Positions 13,501-26,151 of a stretch of DNA of 64,000 nt are shown in pieces. The first letter of the stretch is position 1. Each line of letters starts with the position of its first letter. A model generated the notes under the pieces. The model was given only the letters and a program-made list of their open reading frames with translations. It was not told the DNA's origin and searched no databases. Where the stretch lies: the NCBI GenBank assembly GCA_964036155.1, contig OZ038423.1, positions 76,399,249 to 76,463,248 on the forward strand. The letters run 5' to 3'. A program made the translations under genes and the position numbers. Source of the stretch: Diploscapter coronatus. Taxonomy: Eukaryota > Nematoda > Chromadorea > Rhabditida > Rhabditidae.

Positions 13501-15322
13501 TTTTCTTCGTAAAACATGAAATATTCTCTACTTCAGGGTATAAGTTGAATCGTTTGAGTGTGTTGATTGTGTGGCCATATTCAGTGACGTCGTCATGAGT
13601 GATGTCATAAAGGCCCTGCATGAATGAGGGAGCATTGACTATCGTTTTGTAGTATGAATAATAAAGACCCTGAAACTTCTCTATATTTATTTATTTAGTT
13701 GAAATTATAGTGTAGATAATAGCATCTGAAAATATATCTACATTATAATTTCGAGAGATGTAAATATTTTTGCAGCTATTTTTCGTCACTTATTTGGGAA
13801 TTTGAATAACACTGCATGTTAGCACTTGTAGGCACGGTCTTCTCAGAATATGACAGCACGATTTGCAAATTATGAAGAGCAAATTGCACTTTCTACCTTT
13901 TGAAAACCGTGTCGTCATATTTTGAAAAGACTGCTCACCTACTTTCTTCTAGTTATTTTCCCGTTTTCAACGTTATATGTATTACTTTTATGCTATTATT
14001 AATTTAGCGCTAATATCACCACCATTAATCTACATCTATAGCATTTTTAAGGTTTCAGATAATAAGCCTTTAAATTTTGAAAGTCCGTTTTTTGATCAAT
14101 TGAAGAGCAGTTTCGAATCAATTATTTTGAAATTTCAAAGGTTACCTTCTCACTCCGAGTAACGCGTAACACTCGAATCAAAATTGCGTGAGTTTCGCGC
14201 TGCGGGGTTAAATTATTCGACCTGAGTGAGCAATGAAATAATGGGATATGTGGCCGAGTGCAAACTGGTTGCTGGTTTGTTGTGGGGATTTGTGAAGGGA
14301 GAGTCTCGATAGAGAAATAGAAAGTGAAATGGAGAGGAAGGAGAGAAAAAGAAAAGATACAAAAATACAAAACAAGGGCAGAGGCCTTGCCTCGCTTTGC
14401 ATTGCGTTGAATTGAGAGTCGAATTTGATCGGATTATGTATCTAATTTTCATTCAACTCTCAATTCTACTACATTTCGTTCAGTCATAACTTTTTTCATC
14501 GCGAAGTTTCGATCATTCATTTTTTATACGCTTGATAACAAAGATGGTTTTTGGAGTATTCAACACTGATTTTTCCTAAGATTCTGATCAATTTCTGCTA
14601 TTTGAAGTCTTCGTTATTGTCCTGTTATGGAGAGTTCCGTAGTCAAAAAATCCCCAATCTAATGCATTATGAGTCAAATTTTGATAAGAAAACTCCATTC
14701 ATCGATCTTCTATGATAGTGAGATCATGGAAAGCAATAAAAGTTACAAAAATGTTCGAAAGGACCACAGAAATTCTCATTTTTCAACCGGCTAAACCATT
14801 TTTACGACGAAAGTGCACATTGCTCCTTTTTCCTCGAAAATCTAGTCGTCAATTTAGCGCATTAATGAAAGATTTAAAACCTTTTTTCTCTATTTCGATG
14901 TGTTGTCATTGTACATTCAAATAACCCTACCCCAAAATCTGGTGATTAAAGTGATCATATCACAAGTTGCGTAATGCATCAATGGACGTTTTGCACGAGT
15001 TTGAAAATGTTCTCAAAAACAAGACAGTAAGTTTGGCGAATTTCAACCGAATCCGTTACAGAAACCTTATGAACAGGATATATCAAATACATGTCTCCTG
15101 AGCTTGTCTTCATAAGCGTATTTTGTTTCCAAAGTATTGCATATTTGAATTTTGTAAATCTCTAATTTTGGTGGTAATATTATCTTAGCCCTATTATTTT
15201 TTTTCCAACATCAATAATGCCTTCAAAATCATACCATTTCCGTTCGATACGTCATTTCGCGTTCCAAATCAGACAAATGTGAATAATGTCGATCGTTCTC
15301 GAACAAAATGTGCACATGTTTA
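10577..15322 (-). CDS. dpy-19: DPY-19 family protein C-mannosyltransferase
   Basis: Sixteen exons, in transcript order: 15235-15322, 13532-13669, 13368-13488, 13230-13323, 12757-12906, 12390-12567, 12218-12304, 12037-12174, 11887-11988, 11698-11841, 11521-11640, 11392-11479, 11250-11348, 11053-11152, 10879-11007, 10577-10748 (stop TAG). They give about 649 residues with matching phases. Family hallmarks: [20 protein letters not shown] then [133 protein letters not shown] and the C-terminal [17 protein letters not shown]-19 is a multi-pass ER enzyme that attaches mannose to tryptophans of thrombospondin repeats and cytokine-type receptors. The first exon (start Met, TM1) is missing from this model; a candidate is listed separately. 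The 1.57-kb intron before 13669 is its largest. Confidence 0.92.
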
Positions 15323-18300
15323 CTGTGAAGATAACTGACTGCGACAGCTGAAAATAATTGATTTAGGATATTTAACATTGCCTCTATTTTTATTCAAATT
15401 CGCTTTCTTTAAGTAGGCTCCGTAAACACATTTTTCATAGCCATTGTTTTTTTAGTAAAAATCATATTAACTGGCTAGATTTCGATGTAACTTAGATGAT
15501 GAAAATATTGAGCAAATTTTTGGGGCCCATTTTCATCCAAAATTAGGTAAACTCTAACTCAAAAAGCTGATACAAATTTTGCATTTTGAAATTTGCATGC
15601 ATTGTTTTGCGAAGTCTATCTTCAAGTTTTTCAGTTCTAAAATTAGCTCTGCAATATTCAAACTAATTCCCATTGCCTTCTTTTCCATTTGATTAAAAAA
15701 AATCAAGCTTTGATTGATTTATTCCCTAACCAAATAATATTTTCATCCTCATCAAACGATCGAACACTCTCAAGTTGCAATTGTGAAGAAGGGGGATAAG
15801 TAGAATCTACTTGTGGAAAAAGGAAACCTATTCGAAAGAGAAGGAAAGAAATATGTTCGAAAAACGATTCACTTTCATGAAGACATGAAGAAATGCAGTA
15901 ACAACCAACCATCACATTGACCAGCCGACTTTCTGCGTGTCTGTTATTTGGTCAAATATCGCAGCAAAATGACACTCGACTCTCATTGCGCACTTCTTAG
16001 GATTCGTATTTTCTTTGAACACGCGTAATAAAAATGATCTTCACGATGCGATCAGCGTATTTTTCATGTAAACTTTGAGATCTTCAATCCAACTGAATTC
16101 GAGTCGCGTGAGTCATTGGAAATTGCTTTCGCAGCATTTCTGAATCTTATGTGCATTTAAAAATTCCCTTTTCAACGCTTATATTTTGTTTTTCGTTATG
16201 ATTCGCCGATGATTGCATTGAAACATCGAAAACGAGGCAATTATGACGTCTTTCAAACTGCGCAGAAATGTTTTTGCAAGGGATAAAAACTCTCATTTTC
16301 ATATTCCATTCATCAAAACACTCAAGCTCCGATTCAGAAATCAGTTCTGCCTGTCCCATTAATCATCCCATTCGCGTCCCCTCATTTTCCGTGCAGCTTT
16401 TCCCTTTCCGGTCATTTTCCCGTCCAACTGACCGCCGCTCATTCCCCTCCCAAATCACTGCCAGTTTTATACGCAGCGAATCTCATTCACTAATCCATTC
16501 CATGCAGGAAATCCTCTATCCAACTCTACGAAATACACATGTTTTGCCTTTCTTCTTCAGTAAACTTCTCCTGCATCTTTGCTACTTTCATATGCTAAAC
16601 AGTAAGCTTTTCCATGAGAGAATTTACGAGAAAAACGATGAATATGGGAAGTTTTTCATATGGAATCGAACGAGGATGTGCGCTGCTTGTCTGTTTGTCT
16701 GCCTATTTGCCTGTTTGTTTGGACTCATTTCCCATCTTCCTCCACACATCCACACACTATCCAATCGCATTGTATTCCGTTTTGGCAGTGCAGCGTAACG
16801 AGTTTCGCGCGGTCCATTTGAAATCACTATTTCCCAAAATTTCGCGATCTAAAATGTGTTTCAGAAAATACCTGAAATAATATAAACAAGCGAAAATTCG
16901 AAGAAAAAAATTTCAGTAAATATTCAGAAAAAAGTGCGCAGTGTTCATTTTCATATTCTATTTGAGAACTCACTACAAAATATTGAGATGTTAACTTTTT
17001 CATGGCTGGAAAATAATATGGGAAAACAATCCCATTTTGGAATAAGATTACGCGCAGCGAATGGAAGCAGACAGACAAGCCGGATTTGCAGGTCGATTCT
17101 GCAGAATTATTGCCTTCACACAGGCAAGTAGTAGTGATTCAGTCTATATTTGGTTTTATCGCGTCAAAGGCCGGTTTCTAGCTCGTGGTTATTGAAATTG
17201 AACCGTATAGTTCCCTCCTATGATATAGAGTAATGGGGTGAAACTGACTGAAATATTTCACTTTCATCCATTTCATTCTCTGGAAAATATCATTTCCATA
17301 TTTATGCCAAATGTATTGCCCATCCACACCCAATAAATCTCATTGATTTGTGCTACTCAACGGAAATTTCCACAAAATAGACGATTCAAAAATATTTTCA
17401 TCGACATATTCATTCTCATTCTGCGGATTCGATTCAGATAGGCTGGCATTATGCGTTATTTCTATTGCATTTTGATGGTTTTGCCTATTGAATGCCGCTT
17501 CATTTGAATTATATTATGTATTTTGCAAATTTAAATATTATTTTTCTAACTTATTGTTCCCCATTTCACAAAAACCTAAGGAAAATGTCAAATTTCATAA
17601 TTTTTATATTCATTCTCATATTCACATGGCATTTCTACGAACAGAGAGACTTGTCTCACAGTTTCAATTATCCCTTACAAGTTTGTAGTTTCAGCCTTTT
17701 TGATTATTGTCCTGTAAATTCACGAGACACTGCAAGGGTTCCCTTGTAAGATTTAGTTAATGCTAATCGAAAATTTAATGATTTTTTAAAACATTCAACG
17801 CAGCTGCATGACGAACGATTTTGTTTTCCTATGAACTTCGTGAACATTTCCATTTCGCCTATACACGTGAAGAGCGAAAGCTTCGGATAAAAATAAAAAA
17901 TAGAAAGAGGAACATAGTAAAAGTAGCAGAGAACGAGAAATGAAGAGACAGTAAAAGTATAGGAATGCGAGAGAGCAGAGAGAAGGAAGGGAAGATGAGT
18001 GAAGTAGCAGAGACCAGTCATTCAGTGAGTACGCCATTGAGTTAGTGAGTCCACTACTTTTGCCCCGCCACGAGCCAGGTCCACACAACATGCTCTAGCA
18101 ACTTTTGCTCACTGTATTCGGTATATTTTTCACTTTAGATATTGCATATCTCCCAAATTAACTCAAATTTTAAGAAAGTTAAAACAAATTTTAAAAATGA
18201 AGATAGTTTTTTCATATTTGAAAAATCTCAAATCCAATATTCGACCTCTGTTCAGATAACTTTTCATCAATCAATAAGGAAAAAACTTCGAGTTCATTAG

Positions 18301-19890
18301 ATCGAAGTCTCAAAATTTTAGCGATGCAGCGCATAAGAGCGTGAATAATTTGATAACTTCATCAATTGTGGAAAAAGCAGTGATGCTGTTCTATAAGAAA
18401 TACTGGATTAAAATGACCGTAGCTAATTTTTCCATTCCCCAGACAATTTCTTTCAAAGTGCGCAAATTTCTATTCTCCCGGTTCACTCCAAAATTTTCCA
18501 CTAAAATTATTTTGTTTACGATTTTAGGTCGATTTTTCTCGATTTTCGCGTATTTTTTATTTCTGCTCTATGTCAATTCGACGTTCAAACACAATCCTGA
18601 ATCATATAAGATGCGAGAGGGAAGGAATGGAAAATAGTAAGAGCTTATCGAATAAGTAGGAAGAGAATTAGAGAAGCAGAATGCAGAAATGTGATGCAAC
18701 TAGATTTCACACACAGTTTGCATCTTCGCATCATCGTTTACTCTCCTCTAGCTTCTTTGTTGCAATAAGTATTTCCATTTGTTTTTATCATGAATATTTC
18801 AATAGTTGATTTAATGAAATTAAAGGAAAAGTATCCTCCCTGATGTGGAGTGTCTATTTTTCCCTGACCAAGTATATCAAGATTTTGTGGATTGAAATTT
18901 TGCAACGCTTCTCAGGAATCAATGAACGATAGCCAAGTATCGATTTTTCGCTGACAAACAATTCGTGTTCAGCTTCTCACTCTCTGTCACCAAATCATTC
19001 AATCATCCCTCTAGGCACTGATAATATGGGTAATCGACCCGCTTATCAGCATCGCTATCGTTCATATCAGTCCTATTTCCACATGAAATTGATATTATAT
19101 GTTTTGTTCGATGTGATTATTCTTGCTGTAAAGTTCTCTCGATCAAAGCTAACTTTACTTTTTGCAACGCGGAAACGAAAAATGACCGTTGTGTCTCGTA
19201 ATCAGTTTATGTGGCAATAGAACCGTTTCGAAAGAAATATTATACGAGGAAAAATATCTATAATTTGTGCCTAGACTTCGTAAAAATAACCTGAATAGTT
19301 TGATATCATTTGCATTAATTCTCCAGAATCAGACAATCGAAAATGACAGAATCTCGATAATCTATTCCATATCTCATTATCCAAAAGTGATACTTGCTTT
19401 TAGAAGCGGCACTTCGAAAACTTTGAAAATCATTTTGAAATTGCTCGCATTTTGTTTCCAAAATGGCTACAAATGTGGATTTGCCCCTAGCGACAACGAA
19501 CGTTGACGTTTACATTTCTTTCATCTTTCCACTTATTTTTAGACAAAATAATCTCTCGAGTCTCAGGTATGGCTTCGAAAGTTGTGAGCACAAACATCGC
19601 ATTTTTGCACTTCACATTATTTATTCTTGTCCTTCTAGCGTGATTCATTGCTAATTGAATTATCTAAATTTTCGAACCTCCTAATTACTTTTTTATATGT
19701 ATTGTTCATTTCCAACAAAGTTCATTTTCACAATAATTATTTGATTAAATATGCTCTACAAATTCCATAAATTCATTATTTTGCAACTAATCAAGACATT
19801 CAGTCTGCACAATTTATCGCCTATGAGCATTGCGTGAATATGAAATTCATTTTCTAAACTAGGAATTTAGATTCAAGCTGTCGGTGGTGC
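15323..19890. other. Long non-coding stretch
   Basis: Apart from the candidate dpy-19 exon, only short AT-rich ORFs were found. It contains a TTTGTCTG/CCTG-type short repeat near 16690-16730 and purine-rich runs near 17880-18010. It probably holds the 5' introns and promoter of dpy-19 and the promoter of the next plus-strand gene. Confidence 0.45.
17865..18091 (-). CDS. Candidate first coding exon of dpy-19 (speculative)
   Basis: An ORF starting at ATG 18091 runs 76 codons through a strongly hydrophobic segment and ends ...EAFALHV at a GTATAG donor. Its phase (2) exactly complements the single leading base of the next known dpy-19 exon at 15322, giving a TM helix just before the LFENDR motif, where DPY-19 proteins have one. 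An internal ATG at 18036 is an alternative start. The segment is pyrimidine-rich on this strand, so chance hydrophobicity is a real possibility. Confidence 0.25.
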
Positions 19891-22800
19891 ATGGCATTGA
19901 TCCGTCTAATATTTCTGCTGCTACCATTAGCGTCGCCTCAGGTAGAATATTTTCTGATAATCATATTTTAGAACGATAAAACAAATGCTTTATGATCCTC
20001 CAATAGTAAATTCGGCTATGCGGTTTTTAAAACAAATGTTTTTGAATTACATTATTTCTAATAAAAAAGTGAAAAGGATTCCTACAACATCAAGCAGCTT
20101 TTAGAAGGAAATCTGGATTCTCTCTGAATGTGCGTTTTCAAAAAGTTGCTTTATTATCAATGATATTGTTCCATCAGAACCAAGGAATTTTTAATGACCA
20201 GTTTTAGGTAGTAGTCTATGATGCCGAAACTGCGTCCGATTCAAACTCAACATCAATTCCCCTGACAACAAGCAATCTGACCGATTTCTCGACGACCGAA
20301 CTGCCTTCCTACAACCTGTTCGAGAACTACTTCCCTCTTCTGCTTCTCCTCATTTCTCTGCCGCAAAATGAGACTGATGCACTGGAAATCTACATGGCAC
20401 AGAAAAACTACGCTAATTTGAAGGACAGAATCGATCAGAAACAGCAGGTACTTCGCCTTTCTTCAACATAAGGAGGTTTACGGCAAATGAGTTTTTATCA
20501 AATGTGGACTCAATGTGGTTAAAATGAGTATTTTCTTATTGCGTGAGGTCGTTCGTTAAAATTTGTTTCCCTTCATTTGGCCGAAATGTACTCATTTGTA
20601 ATAAATTACGTTCGCTTTTAGAAAAACTTCACAGATTATCCCTATGGTATGAAATTAATCCAATTGAAGAGTTAGCACTTGAAAAACTCCTGGTCAAGTA
20701 AAAAATCAATGAAAACTCAATTTGAAATGAAACAAGACGAGAAAATTCTTGTTCAAATTTTAGGAAGCGAATCTCAATATTGCTGTAGAAGTGTTAGAAT
20801 CGAACAATACAAATCTGGCGAGCATCGTCGAGAACGAAAAGACGCAGATCACGATAACACTCGTCGAGGCTTATCATGTAGGTAATTTGATAGTCTCGAG
20901 ATAGATAGGAGTACAAGCAATTGGAAAGCACCAATTATGAGTCTTCATCCCTAAAACTTTTCACACCACTTTATCTACAATTTCAAGAGTACTAATTTAG
21001 GAGCTACTGAAGTTAGATTGCAGAAAAAATACAATTTCCTGATACCTATCTTCAAAAATTGTTCCCAAAATTAATTTCCGTAAAATCTGCTATGTAGCCA
21101 AAATAGATTGGAAATATTTTATAATAAGAAATAAAATAGCTTTTAGAACGCTTCAATCTACAACGCGGTTCGATCGTTATGGAACGAGCAATTCCAATCA
21201 ATTCTGCCGATCATCGATCAATTTGCGATTCTACAATATTTCACAGAGAAGTAAGAGAAGATCACTGAATTTTATTTTAAAAAGTAAAAATACCAGAAAG
21301 CAATTTGAATACGATCAAATGTCGTTTTGGACGCGTATTTGGACCGTTATCCGAGCCTGGGTCATGGGCACTGAGGACTATGCGGGTAAGTAAAGATATT
21401 CTGCTCCAATGGAAGCTGCTTATTCGAAAATAAACTCATGGAGAAGCTGATCTTCTTTGTTAAAATATGCGTTGAAGAAAGCATTAAAATAAGTACAGGA
21501 GAAAGGTTTAGTTTTCTAGAAATCACAAGAGAACATGTAATTTTTTGACAAACAAAGATGTGCTGGCTTCATGTCAGACGACAATTCTTCTTTTCTGCTA
21601 TTCAACAAATTTTAAATAATCATTAGAGTTTAAGGCTGCTACGCGAATGTGCCTATGTGCGTGCGAGAAGTGGTGGAGAAAATGCCGATGGAAAGGAGGA
21701 TCGAGCTGGATCAGGCAGCCACGGACGACGAGAACATCATTGCCAGGAGTATCATTGAGCGAGAGGTTGGGCATTGTCAAGCGACGGTCGATTGGGACAA
21801 GATAATCGATGATGCATTAGTTAAAATCGAAGTGAAACGTGAATTGCTAACTTTGAATTTGTCGCCAAAATCATTTTTGAATCATTGAATTTCCTTCAAG
21901 TTAACAGCAACGCAACTCGATAACCCTTGTGCATAAAATTGAGTGTCATTTATTTTGTCCCAATTGATCGACCTCACGGCCTGTCAAAACAATGGAAATT
22001 GATGCAATTGCCACGTATGAAGCGAATTAAAAATTGCTTGGTTATCGAACTTTTCTTTCTAAAATTAACTTTAGCTGGCTGAAGAGCGCAAGGAAAATTC
22101 TCTGGAAGAATGGAGAGGCTCGAACACCTTGCCGCTCTCGTTGAAATTGATCATCGATGAATTGGACGAAGTGGAATTGGAGTGGGATTTGATAAGGGTT
22201 TCAAGAAATGCTATTTTGATGATTTAGAGCTCTAGAGCGATTGCGACAACACGGACTTGTGTCCTCTTTGAAAGACTATTATCGGGTGGCTATTGAATCG
22301 AGAACGCATGACGAACAGGAGGTAAGATTCTTTTTCAATTATTTTCATTTCAAGTTCGGAAAAAATTAATCTAAAATTCACAAAACTTCACGATAATGGA
22401 CCATGGCGAAAATTACGATAAGCGATATGATAAAACTAGTCCTTCATTTTCTCCTGCCTAAGCTATTTCCTGTATAAAGTGCTCATTTGAAAAGCATTCT
22501 CATCGCTTTCGAGTAATCCATAATAATTTAGGAAATTCGATTATTTTTCAACAAAATGAACGACACTTTCGCGCGATGTTTCAACCCACGGGAAAGATAT
22601 AATTTCTCATGAATTTTCTTTTCTTTTGGAAAAATCAAACTAATCTTCTAGGGTATAGAATATTCATAATCAGAGTAGAGTATTCCAGAAATGTTCTCTC
22701 GTATCTTTGAGATTCGGTTGTACTATTTCTTCTCAATCTTATCACTCCAAATGACACGGGTTCAATGTGATCTTCTCAATTGTTTTTCCTTTGCATAATT

Positions 22801-23474
22801 GTCGATTAGTGACCCAATTTGAACAATTAGCTTTATCGCTAATGTCGTATTACTCGAAGCAAATTATCGATAAAAATAAATTATTGAAAACTGAAATTAA
22901 GTTGACTAACCTAGAACGAGTACTGTCATTTTCCAAATCGCGGATTTTGGAGCAGCACGACTTTCGTCGTCATCCGTGTGATTGTTGTTCGCATCTCCCG
23001 TCGATTTTCCGGGTTTCTCCTTTTTGCCGGATAGCAATTTTTGCTTCGCCATACAGCGAAAGTATCGATCTAAAATAGTTTCCATGAAAAATGATGCTTA
23101 ATTTTCGAATTTCCTTTCTAAATTTGATGCAAGATTGAGCATTACTTATGCATGGAAAAGTTTATTAAAAACATGGGCAAGTTGAATGTAAAATCTATTA
23201 AAATAACCCCGAAAACCCTAGAGCTAATTGTCATCATCAAATTCATGTTATTCTAAGTTGAATACAGACAAGCTATGCAAACAATTGTAGTTTACTCAAT
23301 CCACTCAAAACTGCTCAACATTACTGTTCAGGAATCAAAACATCTTCATGAAATATGCGTTTCGAGCAATCTTCGAACTAAAAATAGAGCGTGAAAGAAA
23401 GCCGTCAATGATGTGTAGCAGATTGAATTATTCAGGAACGAAATGAAAAGGGAAAAATCGACAAAGAAGCCTAA
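19891..23474 (+). CDS. Unrecognised protein with signal peptide and several N-glycosylation sites
   Basis: Eight well-fitting exons: 19891-19941, 20208-20447, 20764-20877, 21147-21250, 21297-21385, 21635-21765, 22075-22197, 22238-22321 (312 codons, all phases match). A possible terminal exon at 23436-23474 ends in TAA. The start MALIRLIFLLLPLASPQ is a clear signal peptide. A Ser/Thr-rich stretch follows, then a second hydrophobic segment (ENYFPLLLLLISLP), then a mostly helical, acidic, Glu/Lys-rich body. Sequons are NSTS, NLTD, NETD, NNTN and NASI. There are only two cysteines in the body (CYANVPMC). I recognise no family, so no function is assigned. It is likely secreted or tethered to a membrane. 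The last exon and the exon-8 acceptor are the least certain parts. Confidence 0.6.
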
Positions 23475-25300
23475 AATTATGACTCTGGATGCTAGATTTG
23501 ATAATAAAATAGAAAAATTGGTGCAAATTAATCGTGCATGTAAGTGTACTTTTAAAAAGAAGTGGCGATGAAAAATGAATGGAATGAAATTGTGTATGCA
23601 GCGAAAATTGTTGAGCAAAAGAAAGCGCTTGAAATCGGAAACAAAATTGCGAGGAGAAAAAGGATTCGCGCGAAAAGAGTTGAAAAATTGTAGTAGTTGA
23701 TGAGAATAAGTAATGTGTACATGATACGGATTAGCTCAAAATAAAAATTTAGAATGAATAAAATGGCGAAAAATAAAGAGTCAATAATTTTCAACAAGTT
23801 TCCAGAAATGGTGATGTGTCCCGTGTTTGGCACAACTGAATAAATACTCATGTGAAATTTACGATCAAACAAAATTTTATCTTTCAACAACAAACCGCAT
23901 ATTTCACACACAGAGAGAATCCATAAACTATCACGCAATGAAAAAATGCGGAATGAATCAAGTAGAAAGTGCTTCTTGAAAATTCAATTATGGTAAGATA
24001 AATTATCCACAGCAGAATTAATTTTGATCTCTTTTATTATAGGGTGAGCAGCGAAAAGATTAAACCGCTTTTATATTTCAACTAGATGCTAAAAATCAGA
24101 TATTCATAATAAAATAAAATCATGCCGCAAAATAATCGAAAGGATGACAAAACTAAGTTTTCAGAAACTTATTGTTTTTATTTGCGCCATTTAGGTATAT
24201 TTATAAGCAAAAAATATGCTTGTGGACATAAAATTTTGGGCACTTTTCAGAGTAGTAGAAATACACAGCAATACTTGCAATTAAGAAGAAGCAGGCATAC
24301 AAATTCACAAGAAAAGTTTTATACTTTTATCTATGAATACTGATTTTCTACAAAGGAGTAGAATAAAAATAAGACAAAGATAAATGGGTGATTCATAGTG
24401 CATAGAAAGACGATTTAGCCTCTTATTAATAAGTTCCCTTCTTTGGAAATTGAGCTCTCGAAATCATCGCCAAATCTTAGAATTTGGAAAAAAAATAATG
24501 CGAGAAATTCATTAATAGCATGTTTTGCAGAAGTTCTTATAAAAACTTAGTGCCTCAACATCCGCTTGAAGACAAAAGAACAGAAATAAACAAGTGAAAT
24601 ATGAGTAAGCGAGTATTTGGATGAAAATTGCGCCTCGACGAGTTGACAAACGGATCGATCGATCGAAATAGAAATTTGCTGAAGTAACAAATGGGTGAAA
24701 TAGTGAACAGATATGAGAGATTTTCGGTGAGATGCAGAGAAAGAAAGTGTCGGAATGGAGAGAAATGAAGAGGAAGAAAGAATAAGGTTAAGGTAAGAAG
24801 CGAGAAGAAATAGTGAATGAATAGATAGAGAAACGAACAGAAGGCACAAAGCGCGAGGTCATTCCTTACATTAGTGCAGGAATGCGCGGAGTGAAGCTTT
24901 CGTTACATTTGGGCTAATCTATCATTCATTATAAAGAAATACCATTAAGACCGAGTCTTGGTAAGGATCAACTCTTTACAGAGAGGGGGTGACCAGTGGA
25001 AAGTCGTTTTTCCGATGTTTTTTTGGTGTTAATTAACTATATTAGACCTGAGAATCATAATTCTAGGCTTTTTCCAACATTTTCAAGTTTAGGTCCAGGG
25101 GTCAAATTTCAAAACTCATTCCGACACCCCAAAACCTATATCAAATTGTTCAGATCGACGAGCTGAGTCAAATAGTGCAAACATTTTTCGCATCTGACTT
25201 TTCTATCACAAGTTACGGTTAAAAACTGCAAAAATACCAAAAGCATGAATGTTGGTGATTCTTCGATTATTTTCGAAGGAACTGATACCTGTCTGTGTGA
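22322..25300. other. AT-rich region without a supported gene
   Basis: Apart from the possible terminal exon at 23436-23474, no exon was accepted. Hydrophobic minus-strand ORFs at 23346-23938 and a lysine-rich plus-strand reading at 23438-23690 occupy the same DNA. Neither has convincing splice sites or family resemblance. Around 24700-24850 the plus strand is purine-rich. Confidence 0.4.
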
Positions 25301-25309
25301 TAAATCGTT

Positions 25310-25741
25310 TATATTTATAAAGTAGATGCCCTAAGGATTATTTTCATACAAAAATGTTCACTCTTTTCGGTATCAACTTAGGAGATAATCGGGTCCGAAG
25401 CCGGACCAGAAAATTGCGAATTTTCAAAAACGAGACAGATCCCATAAATCATATACCAATCGATAGAGCATGAAAAGATAGAAAAAATACCGAGTAAATG
25501 ATCCAAAGACCCACTTGCCAAATTTTTTATCCTCTCATTCAGTTCTCAATTCCCGTTTTCCATGAATGGCTATTTTTCTTTATTCCTCACTTAATTTTAC
25601 TTTTATTCAATTTGTATATTTCCGACACGGGATCTCAACTTGGTATGTCATTTAAATAGGGTTAATTTCACTTCTAAGTCATTAGTGTAAGAAGGAAAAT
25701 TCTGTTTACATTTTCAATATTAATTTCTCCTCAAATTATCA
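25310..25741 (+). repeat. Left arm of a diverged long inverted repeat
   Basis: This segment matches the reverse complement of about 33436-33870. Shared words include TGATCCAAAGACC, TTATCCTCTCATTCAGTTCTC and ATTTCTCCTCAAATTATC in the same order. The match is clear from about 25425 to 25740 and weaker, by eye, out to 25310. It flanks the Hsp70-Kelch island on its left. Confidence 0.75.
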
Positions 25742-25767
25742 TATTCCGGTTTAATTTAAAGGTTGAT

Positions 25768-25795
25768 CTTTTTCGAACCTCAGACAGTCCTGCTT
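25768..25795. repeat. Fragment of a foldback (MITE-like) repeat family
   Basis: Contains TTTCGAACCTCAGACAGTCC, nearly identical to a segment of the foldback element at 33056-33157, just inside the left long-inverted-repeat arm. Confidence 0.5.
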
Positions 25796-26151
25796 TTAAT
25801 ATTTATTCAAATGAAAACTTCTTACTCTTTTTCTTCTGAGCTTGTTTTTGAATGTGAGATGACATTTTGGATAGCATTCGAAATTGAGTAAATTATTCCT
25901 CAACCAATTAAAACTTCTTCATTTGCTTATTCCTAACTTCTAATCATTTGTCAAATTATTAGTTTTATGGTAAAAATTTTCTCGTAAAATATTTGACATT
26001 ACTATTCTCTTATCAATTCTCATTCAATGTAAAAGCTTGTTTTATTGCTCTTAATGACCATTGATTTTTTTTTTATTTATTTACTCATGAATGTACGATT
26101 TATTTCCTAAATCAGTACAAATTTTTAATTTAAAAAATCGAAGAATAAAAA

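Noticed and set aside
23346..23938. Hydrophobic minus-strand ORFs of 90 and 128 residues
   Set aside because: AT-rich antisense reading without motifs; the opposite strand reads as lysine-rich, equally unsupported.
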